64,000 nucleotides of DNA from Latrodectus hesperus (GCA_037975125.1 CM075850.1:124983057-125047056), one strand, 5' to 3'; counted from the first letter of the stretch, positions 45,490 to 57,569 are shown. Notes: generated by a model from the letters alone, not told the origin. Translations and numbers: made by a program.

Positions 45490-46834
45490 TATTCTTAAGC
45501 ATGGTCTAATGATGAGGTCGACATCAGAACAAGCTTCTTCTTCACCATAATACATTTGCTCCAAGATTTTGTAATAAGTCAAAGATAGATGTTGCTTATA
45601 AGTTTTCGCAACTCGATATTCTTAGTTGTCTTAACGATTTAAAAACATTACATCACATATTTCTTGACCTAAATTCAAGAACACGTTTTCTTATGTAAAC
45701 AGTTCATATTCACGAAGAAAAAAATAAAGAAAACAGGCAAAAGATTAACATAAAATTATATAATAGCAGACAAAGAATAGTAACAAGAATACCTACGTGA
45801 CATAAATTATAAAATCAATAGCACCAAAAATGCTAAAATTTTGAAGTACATTTTATTTTTAAGTGGAGTAAATAAAGTTTTCCATAAATTTAAGTATTTA
45901 ACAAGATTATTATGATAATATATTTACATATAAAATTAAATTTTTTTAATGAAACGAAAAAATTTTTGACATACATTAGTGTGTAATTTTTTTAACATGT
46001 TTTAATAAAAAATGAAAAAAAAATTAATTATAAGAAAATAAATTATGAATCCCTATTAGAGTTATCCTCATATAAATATAAATTATTTGCTGAAGTTTAA
46101 TTTTCTAACTATTATCACGTCCTATTGTGTACATTTGTGTCAAGGTCACTGCATAATAATTTAAATTAATAGACAATTCATTTGGAAACATTTATTTCAC
46201 TTTATTTTGCATTTAATGAAGATAACAAAGTTCTAGTTAATACGAAATTATTGTCTATGTATATAATTTCCCTTTTAATTTTCATATAATTAAAGTGAAG
46301 AAGAATGGAGTGTGATAGACGCTGAAGCGAAAAAAAGTCGAATGTTTTTTGCGAGAGCTGAATCGCTTTCTATTTATAAAAATAGCACCTGGGAATTCCT
46401 TCTCAAGGTCTTTAAGAACTCATTTTTTGTAATCCTGTCGTTTGCTTTTTATGTTCTTTTTGCCTACTTTTTTGTGTTCAACTGATACTTATTTACAGTT
46501 AATTTTTCTAATCATTAAAAAATATTAACATTTTTTATATTTTTCATCTTTTATAATTCTATGTTAATAAGAAATAATTCGACGTTTGGCAACACATTTG
46601 ACGATTAATCGCTTTCGGTGAATTAATTTGGCGAGGAAAAAAACACCACCAAATTTGACTGCATTTGGCGATATTTTGCACTTGGCGAGCTGGGACCTTA
46701 ATGCTCAGTTTAGCCTAAGTTACATAATCATCTTTTTATTTGAGCATTCTGCTTTTTATTATTTACTAGACTCTTAACTAACAAACATAATCAACTATTT
46801 ATGCGTTTGATCACTATTTTTACCATTGCATGTT
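45490..46834. other. AT-rich; small unique patches
   Basis: A family G scrap ('GATGAGGTCGACATCAGAAC') lies at 45511. A stretch at 46570-46710 repeats 'TTTGGCGA/TTTGGCAA' several times. No gene is seen. Confidence 0.4.
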
Positions 46835-46945
46835 CCGTTGAAAAGGTTTAAAGTTTTGAGTCTCCGAAAACAATTGTATGTTCGATTCCTACTCCGGTAG
46901 CAGATGTTTGTAGTGGTTCAGAATCCACTTTTAGGTTCGTTTAAA
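46835..46945 (+). repeat. SINE1 copy, degraded
   Basis: 'GTATGTTCGATTCCTACTCC' (B box) and 'GTAGTGGTTCAGAATCCACT'. Confidence 0.55.
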
Positions 46946-47019
46946 TTACTTTAATAAATGTTTGAGCTAAACATAGTTGATCAGTTAATACATTTGAGCC
47001 ACGGTTAAGTTACGAGGTC

Positions 47020-47205
47020 AACACACTTTATTTGTTTCTCAACGGTCATTTTTTGTACACATGCTCAAATTAGTATGGGACTTACAGTTCAAAGTGGATT
47101 CCGATCCATAAAAAACATTCCTGACCGAAGTGAGAAGCGAACACGTGAACTCTTGAATCAAAAATCAAACCGCTAACCATTCGGCTAGCTCGGATGGTGG
47201 ACACC
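47020..47205 (-). repeat. SINE1 copy
   Basis: 'TTTCTCAACGGTCATTTTTT', 'GAAGTGAGAAGCGAACACGT' and 'CGCTAACCATTCGGCTAGC', the reverse of the family head. Confidence 0.72.
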
Positions 47206-47817
47206 TGAGTTGGTTCATTCCTCATCTATACTGAGTAGTATCGATGGGGTATTGGATTCCTTGGCATTTTAACATTTACAAGTTCTGTATTATAAAGACA
47301 CATCAAAATAGATCCTAAATCATTGCAAAATAACGCAAGGAAATACATACAAAGTATTATATGGAATGCTATTTTTCCTGTAGTTAACTTGGCGAGAACA
47401 GATTAAAATTAGCTTTAAACGCAAAAATAGTCAAAAAAATTAAGGAGATGTAAATCAGAAAAATAAAGAATTAAAAGCATATACACACACAACAAAAGAA
47501 GAATATAGACAAGAATGAAAAATAATTTCGAAACGTTTATTCATATGGAAGACAAAATTGCAGCATTTAGCAAAATAGCGGTTACTGTCATTGGAAAAAA
47601 ATAAGGATTTTAATAAAAATTTACCATTGTTAGTATAAAGTCACAGATTATTCAATTTAAAAAAATATGTTATTAATAACCAATCATTCACACGAAAAAC
47701 GTAGACATTTTGCAAAATGCTAAATTCTTGAATATTCATAATTCTATAAGAAGAGATCACTTTTTGTGAAATACGGCATTTATTTTATGCATTACTTTTC
47801 CGGCTGCTTGTGTTAAT

Positions 47818-48116
47818 CACCTATAGCTGTTGTTGCTGTCGTGTGCCAGCCAGGCTGGCAATATGGAGTGCGCTGCTCCACTTTTCCAACTGAACCATAT
47901 TTGGTGTGGAGTCCGACTTCTTCAGTACACACATCCTATAGGAACCCGTTTATAGGGTAGGCAACCATTCCCACCTCATTCATACAAAGAAGGATAAAGA
48001 CAGGATAGATAGAGAGAGAAAAAGTACATCCCTGCCCGAACCAGGATTCGAACCCAGGACCTTTTTATCCGCAGTCAGGCACACTGACCACTTGACGGGC
48101 GGCACCTATAGCTGTT
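47818..48116 (-). mobile_element. SINE4 copy with 14-bp TSD
   Basis: Perfect CACCTATAGCTGTT flanks at 47818-47831 and 48103-48116. In minus orientation the head reads 'GCCGCCCGTCAAGTGGTCAG' and 'GGTCCTGGGTTCGAATCC'. The body contains 'CTACCCTATAAACGGG' and the 3' end differs from the 31126 copy, lacking the shared module. Confidence 0.92.
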
Positions 48117-48299
48117 AAACAAAACATAATGCATAGAAGTTACACATACAAGTATAAAATATATTTTTATCCGGCCGTGATTTTATATTTCGAATAAAAA
48201 GCTCAAGAATTATTTGGAAAATATTAATGAAAGCAAGGTTTACATAATATTGTGTTACGTTTCCGGTTACTTATTTTTGTCAATTAAAGTTAGTAAGCA

Positions 48300-48520
48300 C
48301 ATCTAATCCCGCTGTAACTGTGAACCACCGTTTAAGCAACGAGAATCTGCACTTGAGGTAAGCCTGTCCTCTTTACCCCATACTAAGGGAGGAAACACTA
48401 GACACATAAGAAGCATTTTACATCTACTAGCTCTATCCAACACGATGGTCTTTGCCCTGATCCATTATCGAACTCGCTACCCCTCGACCCCAAGAATGAT
48501 TTGCCAGATTATCGCATTTC
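48300..48520 (-). repeat. Family G copy
   Basis: 'ACGAGAATCTGCACTTGAGG' and 'CATTATCGAACTCGCTACCC' (reversed B box). Confidence 0.5.
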
Positions 48521-48851
48521 TTTTTGTTATTCAAGAGATTATTCTAAGGAAATTCCGGCCTTAAAAAGCGATTTCCGAATGAGAGATCCACCGCATAACT
48601 CTTCGCTTGTGCGTTGCTAAGCATGTCCATATACGCTGAAATACTAAATTGCATATTCCAACTTTCCCTCTTGTTCCTGTTATTTTAGCATTCATTCAGC
48701 CACTTCCTCGTGGGGCTCAAATTTTCATGGTCAACAGTATGTTTGAGTACCTAATAGATGAAATGACATCTGATCGGTCACCTACTACAGTACACATCCC
48801 TGTACGGATATAATGTTCCATACTAATAGTTATTTCATTTGTTTTATCGAT

Positions 48852-49450
48852 CTGTTGTTGTTGTTGTTGCTTATCCCCGACTGGCGTGACCGTACCATCA
48901 CACCAGCCCCATGAATCCAAAAATAGTCAGCACCACCTCCGGTCTCAACTCCATGTCCCCTCTCTCACACCCAATGCACTGAAAAATATGAGATGGGGAG
49001 GCCTGAACCACTCGACATTTGGGACAGAGAGGGTAGACCTTGGTACCAGAGACGTGTCGCTGAGCAAGCAGGTGGCCACTTCGTAGTCTTGTCAGAGCCG
49101 TTTGGCTGCATATCTTGTGTTTACCCACTCGTGCGGAAGTAGGATGTTTGCATGTGTACCATTCGTGGGTAGGAATGGTATCCCTAAAAGTAGCATTGAT
49201 AGCCATCCTAACTCTAGAGGTCAGCTCTGAGGACGACAAACAGTCTCCCTTGATGTTATCCTGTAGGCTTCCATCCTTGGCTAACTGATCCGCAACTTCG
49301 TTCCCATACACATTAACATGAGATGGTACCCACTGGAAGACTATGGTACTGGCTTTCAAATTAGTAAGATGTTGTACTATTTTAGTTTTCATGAATCTTG
49401 GGTTAGAAAGTATTATCGATCTAAATACAGCCACAACAAGGCCCGTTATT
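48852..49450 (-). mobile_element. LINE 3' end, 5'-truncated, (CAA)n tail
   Basis: The minus strand carries the RNase H end and C-terminal CCHC motif of a non-LTR retrotransposon, then a 3' UTR of only about 25 nt, ending 'GGGGATAAGCAACAACAAC'. The tail is (CAA)n (TTG repeats at 48853-48869 on the plus strand). It is a different lineage from 19605-20096, whose tail is TATG. Confidence 0.87.
48898..49434 (-). pseudogene. LINE ORF2 C-terminal fragment (RNase H, CCHC)
   Basis: A 178-codon open frame reads FQWVPSHVNVYGNEVADQLA, where the PSH histidine and the NEVAD aspartate are RNase H signatures. It then reads TRLRSGHLLAQRHVSGTKVY and CPKCRVVQASPSHIFQC, the same C-x2-C-x8-H-x3-C spacing as in the other LINE. 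The frame is undamaged but truncated: endonuclease, reverse transcriptase and half of RNase H are absent. The first Met is probably internal to the original protein. Confidence 0.87.
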
Positions 49451-49504
49451 GCTACTCGTTTCTAGCTACCCGGTGGTCACCAGTGAATTAAGTCTAAGAA
49501 GTCT

Positions 49505-49680
49505 CACGTCATACCACTTCAAACCCATTTATAGGGTGGGCCACATTTATTCGTCACGTCAAAGAAGAAACAGAGAAAGAGAGAGAGAGAGATCCATGAT
49601 CGAACCTCGATTCAAAGCCGAGACCAACAGTGTGTGAGTCAAGAACACTGACCTCTCAGCCATCTTCTGGCCCAAAAAAG
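49505..49680 (-). repeat. SINE4 copy
   Basis: 'CATTTATAGGGTGGGCCAC' (body), an AGAG run at 49575-49592, 'ATGATCGAACCTCGATTC' (reversed B box) and 'GACCTCTCAGCCATCTTC' (reversed A-box region). Confidence 0.7.
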
Positions 49681-49744
49681 TATAATTGAATTTTCATACC
49701 ATTTTACAATCTTAAATCTTACCATATATTCTCCTTTATCAAAC

Positions 49745-50036
49745 TGTTGTTATTACACCAGCATGCTTCCCTGTACCTAGCTTTGAGTTGGGCTCTACCA
49801 GTTAAATTGAAGCATCCGGGTGGAGTCTTCGTGATTTTGAAACAACAACCAAGCAGAAGACCACGAATACTTGACCTACCACCCCAGAGGTATCCTTTCA
49901 CTTGGAGGACATTGCGACAACGCCCAGTTTTAACATGCCCCAGCCGCCTTGAGCGAACACGACGAATCTTTAGTTAAGCCAGGATTCGAACTCATTACTT
50001 TCCGATGAGGAGGACGAGGTCCTCGTCAACCAGGCC
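49745..50036 (-). repeat. SINE3 copy, well preserved
   Basis: 'TATCCTTTCACTTGGAGGAC', 'CATTGCGACAACGCCCAG', 'AGCCAGGATTCGAACTCATT' and 'CGTCAACCAGGCC'. The 3' end in minus orientation is 'GTGTAATAACAACAG', AAC-like. Confidence 0.82.
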
Positions 50037-50135
50037 TTCTTTGTTCTTCTTTTTTTCCAAAATTGTAACGCACTTATATTTCAATATTGTGTTGTTAAAA
50101 GGATGTATATAATTGTTCTCTCACTCACTCACGCA

Positions 50136-50163
50136 CACACACATACAGATCTGTATGTGTGTG
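50136..50163. repeat. 28-bp perfect palindrome
   Basis: CACACATACAGA followed by its exact complement, centred on AGATCT. Confidence 0.93.
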
Positions 50164-50259
50164 AATTGATATTCATTTGACATCGCAGTTATTATTTGCG
50201 TTCGAAATAGAAATTTTGCAAACGAAAACGTTCTGTTTCTACAAATAAAAAGGGGCTGT

Positions 50260-50485
50260 CCAAGGCCTAATGGGAAAAGTAAAACTTTGTGGATCGAAAG
50301 GTTCCGTGTTCAATACTGGTTAGTGTTAAGGAATAGAAAATGAAGTGATATGTTTTGGGCGTCTTCATGTACATGCATGTATTGTGTTGTTTCTTACAAG
50401 TTTTCAGGGTTTTCTCCTTCACAACGTATCCCATTATCCTTGAGAAAATTTTTTGGAGGGAAATAATACACGGTTTGCAATTTAA
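50260..50485 (+). repeat. Family F copy
   Basis: 'GGCCTAATGGGAAAAGTA', 'GGTTCCGTGTTCAATACTGG', 'AAGTTTTCAGGGTTTTCTCC' in family order. Confidence 0.65.
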
Positions 50486-51984
50486 ATAGCCACAATAAGT
50501 ACATTCTTTGGCGGTTACTTTTATTTTGCGATGTCAATGTGAAAATACATGTAATATTACCTAGTTTATTCCTTTTTTTGGAGGGACAGCGTAGTAAAAA
50601 TCGTTAATCTGAGCAAACTGATGAGGAAATTTTGTTTTAAATTGTAATTTCTGTCACTAGAGGGCATAAATTTAATTTTTTCTTTGAAAGGTAGCGATTT
50701 CCTTTTGCGATACGGTAAAACTTTTCTACAAAGTTTCAAATATAAGAAAATATAGATGCACATTTTATTTAGTTAATCATGATAATGTTTCACGACACGA
50801 AAGTCAACTTCTGTTGACATGTTATGTAAGATTTCCCTATTATCATCACCAATATTTTTCCAACGATTATGCAAAGGTTCTTAAAGAAAATTGGGACCGA
50901 AATGATATTCGATATTCTTACTAATAAAAAACGCTTAAATGTTTTACTAATTACATTTTTTTTGCAACTGGCCTCTATAAAATATTTTTTTGGGTCTCTC
51001 CCAACAAATCGGTAAAATATGATAATTATAAGCATAATTTAAAAGGATTGAAATGTGAAAATACAGATTGATAAAAAAATCTAATACACATAGAAATTCT
51101 AAAAAACGAATTTAATTATTCATAAATTACAAATAAAATAAAAAATTTAAATGGTTAAGTTCTTGTAATGAATATGGCTTAACATCTTAAAGGCAAGTAA
51201 ATAGAAAAAATGATTCTGATACTTTTATGTGTTTACCGCTATCAAATTAAACATGTACTAAAAATGACCTTATATCTGCAAACAATCTGAAGCATATCAA
51301 ATATAAATTCGAAAAAATTAAAATCAGAATAAATGTTACATTTAATTGTATCTGGAAAATATTTGGCATAAAAATTATTTAAACAAAATTTTCCTGAATA
51401 TTTCCTTATTTACAGTAAAAATAATGACACTTGCAATTGAAAAATAAGCATACAATAGCAATTTCAATCCATAACGTACCAGCATATAAAAATCAAATTA
51501 TATATATTTTATCCTATAGAATACTTTATTTTTCTTTTTTACACATGAGTAGAGCAATAAGTGACTTTTCTATGATCTCGACTGTTGATAGATCCATAAC
51601 CTTGGGTACGAACACTTCTGATCACTAGGAATCAATTTTAAAATGACCAGAAATTATTTTAATTCTGCGTTAATTATTTCTGTGAAAAAAATATGCCTGT
51701 TACTTAATGCTTTCAATTCTGATTATTTAAACATGCGAGTTTTAAAAGATCAATATAGCAATAATATGATTATGAACTAGCTATAAAAATTATTTTATAA
51801 TTTAATTAATAATTAAATTAATTAATTTTAGAAAAATATATTTGTCTAAAATTTCTTTTTTTTTTTAATGTTTCGTGTTTATATGGGAAAATCAATTTTT
51901 CCTCTTATTCAATAAATGAAATCCAAAAGTAATCTTAAAACATAAATTCAACGTGGGTCTTAAATGTTTGAATGTGAGAATATC
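50486..51984. other. AT-rich, nothing recognised
   Basis: Three frames of 65-81 codons (50566-50763, 50790-51035 on the minus strand, 51431-51628) have no recognisable motifs. Confidence 0.5.
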
Positions 51985-52200
51985 ATGACTTACTCACACA
52001 GATTCCCACTCTTCGAAATAGAAATTCCCGAGTTTGATCCCAGCTCATGTTGAACGGGAAGAGTTGAGTTTTATTTATTTCTGATTTCTACATGTAAAAA
52101 TTTAGCGAGTGTAGGTGCTTGAGAGTTTTCCAGTTTTCTTCATTTCGATTCGTGAATGCAAACCACTATCTATAATAAGCCTTCCCGAAAGATTAGAAAA
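51985..52200 (+). repeat. Family F copy
   Basis: 'CCCGAGTTTGATCCCAGCTC', 'GTAGGTGCTTGAGAGTTTTC' and 'TTCATTTCGATTCGTGAATG'. Confidence 0.65.
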
Positions 52201-52494
52201 TATGTGGATCCTATTAAAACGATTTACAACAAACTGTGACCATAACGCTATCCACTGCTTGGGTACAAATTTTAGAGAGCTTCCCTCTAGCCAACTATTC
52301 CGTCTCTAAGTTTCCAGTCCTCACTAAATAAAGTATGGTTTGCTTTACAAAACATATAATGATGGGTGTCGAGTATTGAACCTGATGCCTTCTCGATGTT
52401 AGAATGGTCCCTTTTCTCTTCTGGACAAGGTAAGCATTGGTTTTTCTGTTATTGCTATGCAATTCCAGGTAATTAGAATTTTCACCTTTCAGCG

Positions 52495-52785
52495 TACTGG
52501 GGGAGGAGTGCTGGCACTTTACATAACGGGGCACACAGTGGGTGTGGCATCGTAACTCCGAAAGTTGGTCTTTGTAATTTTAGAAACTGTGATTAAGCAG
52601 AAGACTCTTAAAATTGATTTTCCACTCCCAGAGGTATCATTTCAGATGGGTGCAATCACGACGTACTTTAAGTGTCTCAGCTATCATTAGCGAACACAAC
52701 GGATCTTCGACTGGTTTGGGATTCGAACTCGCTACCTTTCGATAATGAGAACTAATGCCCTAACCAACCACGCCACCCCCACCTC
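52495..52785 (-). repeat. SINE3 copy, variant 3' end
   Basis: 'CTTTACATAACGGGGCACAC' (variant 3' region shared with 59460), 'GGTATCATTTCAGATGGG', 'GTTTGGGATTCGAACTCGCT' and 'CAACCACGCCACC'. Confidence 0.78.
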
Positions 52786-54204
52786 AAGCATTGGATATTC
52801 TTAAAATCAATAACATGTAAAATATGGGACAACCACAGCAAAAAAATTTTTTATTTCTTCTATACTAAAAACATTAACACCTGCTTCGATTTTCACTTTA
52901 AAAATCCTATAACTTTCCTATTAAAATGCTGGTTGATTGCTTTTAGGTAATAAAAAACATATTTTCCATAATATGTCGAATAATGTTTTTAATTTATTGG
53001 AAGACAATATAAAGTTATTACGTTTATTTTTATTGCATTTTCATGTTGCCTTTATGCTTATTATGCCACAAATTTATGTGTTAAAGTATAAAGCACCCTA
53101 TGCAGCGTATTACATGTTTGAATGGGTTGAATATATTTTAGAAACATTTACCTAGAATAGTCGTTTTTGTCCGTTTTTTAAAATTCGTGAGACAACAGAT
53201 TTAATCTTTATAAAATTAAATGACAAAAGAGAATAAATTGGACTGAATGAAGACATTTTATTTTTCATAAAAAAAGTGTTTTGCAATAAATAGGATAGTT
53301 AAATGTCCTGTCATGATCTAGCGCCAAAAATGGATATTTGAAACAGCCGTTCAATTGATTTATCGGAGGAATTAAAACTTTTCTAGAAAAATTACGAAGC
53401 CTTTATGATGCATAGATCAGTTTTTTAAATAACATAATCAAGCTAATATCAAACTTTATTGCCCTTTTGATTGTAAACAAATGATATGCAGTAGAAAAAT
53501 ATTTATTTTATTATTAAATATAATGTGTTTTTAAAAAGTAAGATTTTTATTTTGTACGAACAGATGATCCTTTAATCTTATTCATAGATAACAATTTAAA
53601 AAGATAAATGACGTCTTTCACGCTCGTGTCTAGCAGAGTTATCGATTATAAATATTTCGATTAATCGTATAAAAAAGAAAGTAACTTTGTACCTATAATC
53701 AAATTGAAGCACAAAGTAATAGAATTTTACTTAACGATTTTTAAGAGACATATTTTATAAATTACAAGGAATAATATTTTTTACTTTAAAATACTTATGT
53801 GATTATTATTATTCTATCGATTTGTAAAGTAATAAAAATTCGAACACATGTAAACTTAGATGAATATTTGAAAGGAGTGACGCAACTTAGGCATGTTAGG
53901 TTATATTATAGCGATATCTGTTCCGAGACAGAATGTATTAACACTGCCTATAATTTTGACCCTCGTAATTGGGAACCAATGGGTAATAACAAGTTCAACA
54001 ATTGATATTACTCCTTTTCGTCATACCACATCATAAAAACATTGAATTTGGCATTAATTTAAACGCAAATAAAACTCTTTAGCATCATATTGTTTTGCTG
54101 GATCTGGTATCGAATTTGTTACCTTCTGTATATGACCGCTTCAATATTACCTTTTCTTTTTCATCGCGGAAACACATGCAAACTTTATTGATAAAAATCA
54201 AAAT
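52786..54204. other. AT-rich; faint family G debris at 54085-54180
   Basis: 'GGATCTGGTATCGAATTTGT' near 54100 is like the reversed B box of family G. The rest has no supportable content. Confidence 0.4.
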
Positions 54205-54353
<149 letters not shown>

Positions 54354-54391
54354 CTTAATAAAGTGAAACTTCTAGCTGCTTTGCGCTGGTT

Positions 54392-54536
54392 CACTTGTTA
54401 ATTATACTTCGTTTTTCGAATTTTATACTTTTTTGTCTTACATATTTGTCTTGTATAATTGTATATTAAATTTATATACCTAAACATTATGGAATACAAA
54501 AATAATATTCGAAAAACGAAGTATAATTAACAAGTG
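54392..54536. repeat. 30-bp perfect inverted repeats, 85-bp spacer
   Basis: 54392-54421 (CACTTGTTAATTATACTTCG at its start) is exactly complementary to 54507-54536. The 145-bp unit has the form of a MITE or foldback element, but I see no convincing TSD. Confidence 0.93.
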
Positions 54537-54950
54537 AGTGGTATGGCTTTGGGGTGTGATGGCTTTTTTAAGACTATGTCTTGGGCCATTGCAGAAAAGC
54601 CATAATTTGTGCCAATGTGGTCAACACCCCCTGATGAAGCTGGCCATATTGGTACTTTATTCCATTTATATTTATCTTTCTTTAAAGTGTTTTCAATGTA
54701 ATTCTTTTCATTGTATTTTTTCAATGTGTTATTTTCCATTTAATATTTCAATGTGTTGTCTTCCATCTGATATTCTACTTTTGACATTTAATTTTTCAAT
54801 GTATTATTTTCTATTTGGCATTTTTCATTGTATTTTGTCTCATTATTATATTCTTTGCATATTTTATAAATTATACTATTAACTATATCTTAGTAATACT
54901 ATTCTAACTGCTTTTGCGCTAAATGTACTGCTAATCTTAAAACATAAAAT
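54537..54950. repeat. Degenerate short tandem repeats (54690-54842)
   Basis: Blocks of 'TTTCAATGTGTTATTTTCCA' type recur every 30-45 bp with changes. The 114-codon plus-strand frame (54538-54882) owes its repeating FSMCYF/FSMYYF pattern to this. A minus frame at 54527-54739 includes PIWPASSGGVDHIGT, which I do not recognise. Confidence 0.55.
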
Positions 54951-55040
54951 TTTATGTATTCTTGTGCTTCTGGTTATATGTCTAACTTTGCATTTATATT
55001 TTATGTATTCTTGAGCTTTTGGCTATACATCTGATTTTGC

Positions 55041-55047
<7 letters not shown>
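54951..55047. repeat. 49-bp tandem duplication
   Basis: Two adjacent copies start TTTATGTATTCTTG and end TTTGCATTTATA (54951-54998, 55000-55047), with about six differences; the second runs into (TA)n. Confidence 0.88.

Positions 55048-55137
<90 letters not shown>
55043..55137. repeat. (TA)n array left of mariner
   Basis: Pure TA up to the mariner terminus. Confidence 0.97.
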
Positions 55138-55138
<1 letters not shown>

Positions 55139-55920
55139 GAGCTATATCCAGAAAGTAAGTTCCGTTTGGTAATAAAATTAAATTGTGTACAGAAAAATTA
55201 TTTATTGCACAAAATTCTGCAACTCTTATACTACTTTTCCACATAACTGCCGAAATTTTGCAGGCATTTGTCATAGCGTGATCCAAGTTTTGTATACCAT
55301 CTTCATAGAAGTTTGCCGCCTGTGTCTTCAACCAGTTGGAAACAGTTTCTTTCAGCTCTTCGTCACTGTTGAAGTGTTGACCGCCAAGGAAAGACTTGAG
55401 ATGTAAGAACAGATGAAAGTCGCTAGGAGCGAGGTCAGGACTGTACGGAGGATGGTCAATTCCATAGTGAGAGCACTAATTGTAAACTTACGGTTTTCCT
55501 GTATCTTGTTATCAATCGTGTGAACCAGTTTTTCTATAACCAAAGATGGACTCCCACTTCGTTCTTCATCGTGCACTTCACTACGTCCTTCATTGAACTG
55601 TCAGACCCATCTTCTTACCATAGAATCACTCTTCGCATTTTGTCCGTAAACTTCGCAAATTTGCCGATAAATTTCAATTGGTTTCACTTTCCTAGCATTC
55701 AGAAAACGAATCACAGATTTAATTTCAAAAGCGGCGGGTTTTTCAATCAACACCGACATTGTAAATAAGCACAACAAAGCGTACGTGGCTGACAGCGATC
55801 TCAAAATGGCGCACGTTTCTTATCCTTGATACAGAGCCTCTACCGCGCAAGTGCGGAACTGCGATCACAGCGCTGCAGCAGAGAGAAATTGAAACGGAAC
55901 TTACTTTCTGGATATAACTC

Positions 55921-55921
<1 letters not shown>
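55138..55921 (-). mobile_element. Internally deleted mariner (DD34D type) in (TA)n
   Basis: A 784-bp element with inverted ends of about 29 bp (left CGAGCTATATCCAGAAAGTA, right reversed CGAGTTATATCCAGAAAGTA, one difference). It lies between (TA)n arrays on both sides, the target being TA. The transposase gene is on the minus strand and lacks its middle. Confidence 0.94.
55185..55759 (-). pseudogene. Mariner transposase, core deleted
   Basis: From ATG at 55759 the protein begins with a helix-turn-helix region (EIKSVIRFLNARKVKPIEIY, Mos1/SETMAR type). A second DNA-binding block follows in another frame (HDEERSGSPSLV). After the deletion the C-terminal part remains: HPPYSPDLAPSDFHLFLHLK (its SD carries the third catalytic aspartate), then NWLKTQAANFYEDGIQNL. 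The first two catalytic aspartates are lost and several frame changes occur. Confidence 0.9.

Positions 55922-56000
<79 letters not shown>
55922..56000. repeat. (TA)n array right of mariner
   Basis: Pure TA up to 56000. Confidence 0.97.
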
Positions 56001-56005
<5 letters not shown>

Positions 56006-56336
56006 TAATATATGTATATAGTTAAATTATTTTGAGTTTATAAATTAATTTGCGTAAACAAAAATATATTTGTTCAGTTTTGGATGCTATATGCTATATA
56101 TATACACGTTCTAGTTATAACTTTTACCACTAGATATCATGTTTATCATCAGCTGTTACAGATTAATATTTAAAAGAAAAGTGAATTTTTTTGAAAAATT
56201 CCGTTGGAAAAAAAGTGTATTTCATTATTACAGTAAGCAAAAACTGAAATGATTTTTGCATTAAAATTATTTTTCCATAAACTAAAAATTTCATTTTTAG
56301 TGCCACCAAAACGCGATTTGCAATATGAATAAACGG
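56001..56336. other. AT-rich, nothing recognised
   Basis: No supportable content. Confidence 0.5.
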
Positions 56337-56570
56337 TTAACTAATAAATCTGAGTAAGAACTTCCCAAATGACTCATTTATTCCTTTAAAGGCATTCGCT
56401 CGATTCATCTGCTCAGTCTGATTAGCGAATCTGGCAGCATAACCCCCAAGGTCAGTCATTTTGGCGAGAGACTCATAACAATTCAGTCCTCCTCGCAAAC
56501 ATTTGGAAAACCCTTGCGATGTCATCTTTTCCCGTCGTTTAACTACGCGGTTCCTTTTTTTTTTACTTAA
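56337..56570 (-). other. Open minus-strand block, possible exon
   Basis: The last third of a 127-codon minus frame (56337-56720) has balanced amino acid use (YESLAKMTDLGGYAARF, then NRANAFKGINESFGKF). The DNA here is GC-richer and free of repeat text. The N-terminal two thirds look like random AT-rich translation. I recognise no family and no clear splice acceptor; chance or conserved noncoding DNA is equally possible. Confidence 0.2.
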
Positions 56571-56918
56571 CTGTGAAGGAGATGTAACAACTAGAATCAT
56601 TTTTAACCTCGTTTGCGAAACCGAAAATTTATTTTTTGTTAACGATGTAATTTCGAGGAGTGAAAAAGTCTTGAATTTTAAGTATTTTGTTATGAAAAAC
56701 AATTTAAAATTTTTCTTCACAGATAAGTGCTTTTCAGTACAAAAACAAGTTTTCTATACTCGGAAAAAAGCAGGTATTTTTAAATATTTACGAGATTATG
56801 CAGGAAAATCAATTTTGAAAATAAACTTGTTAAATGATTGTATCATTAACACGTGAATATTTTTTTATAATATTTGCTATAGTGAGATGAATTGAAATTA
56901 TGCATGCAAAACTAATTT

Positions 56919-57220
56919 GAATTGCTATGCACTAAAACTCCATGGCACGACAGCCCATGTGGGCCAAGACCTACAGTGCTCATAACTGTCTTCATGACCG
57001 AGGGCCCTGGGGTGCGAAGCATATGTCCCAGTTAGGTGGTCAGCCTAGCGTAAGACCCCCAGTGCTTAGTTCCAAGCATACTTGGTACTCAATTAATCGA
57101 CCTACTGAAGGGATGAAAGGCTGAGTCAACCTTGCCCAGCCCGAGGATCGAACCTTGGACCTGTGTCACGGGAGCGTGAAACGCTGCCACTAAGCCACCG
57201 GGCTTCCGAATTGCTATGCA
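56919..57220 (-). mobile_element. SINE2 with perfect 13-bp TSD
   Basis: GAATTGCTATGCA flanks at 56919-56931 and 57208-57220. The 276-bp element reads, on the minus strand, GAAGCCCGGTGGCTTAGTG, B box 'CAAGGTTCGATCCTCGG', and ends at 'GGGCTGTCGTGCCATGGAG'. It is very similar to the copy at 5301-5586. The 60-codon frame over it is a shadow. Confidence 0.95.
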
Positions 57221-57569
57221 AGAAAGTTAAATATAAGTAAACTGTATGAGGAATATATATATAAGCAAATTTAAGCATTGATTGTATCGTATGATAAAAT
57301 TTTACAATATATTGTAATGAATACTTTCTTCAACATTTCCTAACCAACATTTACAGCCTAATAAATTTCAACATCAGTTTACGAAAATGTTGAAAGGAGT
57401 GATCATTTTCGAATGAGATCACACGTTGCTAAGTCAGAACTGAGTAGCGTGCAGCCTCAAATATCCTATATGAAGTTTCTAAACAAAGTTTATGTTACGC
57501 AAGCTTCATAACATTTTGCTACAAAAAAGCATTTTGAAAGCAATCCATTTCGTAACCTTCTATGCTAAG

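Noticed and set aside
54527..54739. Minus-strand frame with PIWPASSGGVDHIGT
   Set aside because: Looks less random than most, but I cannot tie it to any family and it overlaps degenerate tandem repeats.
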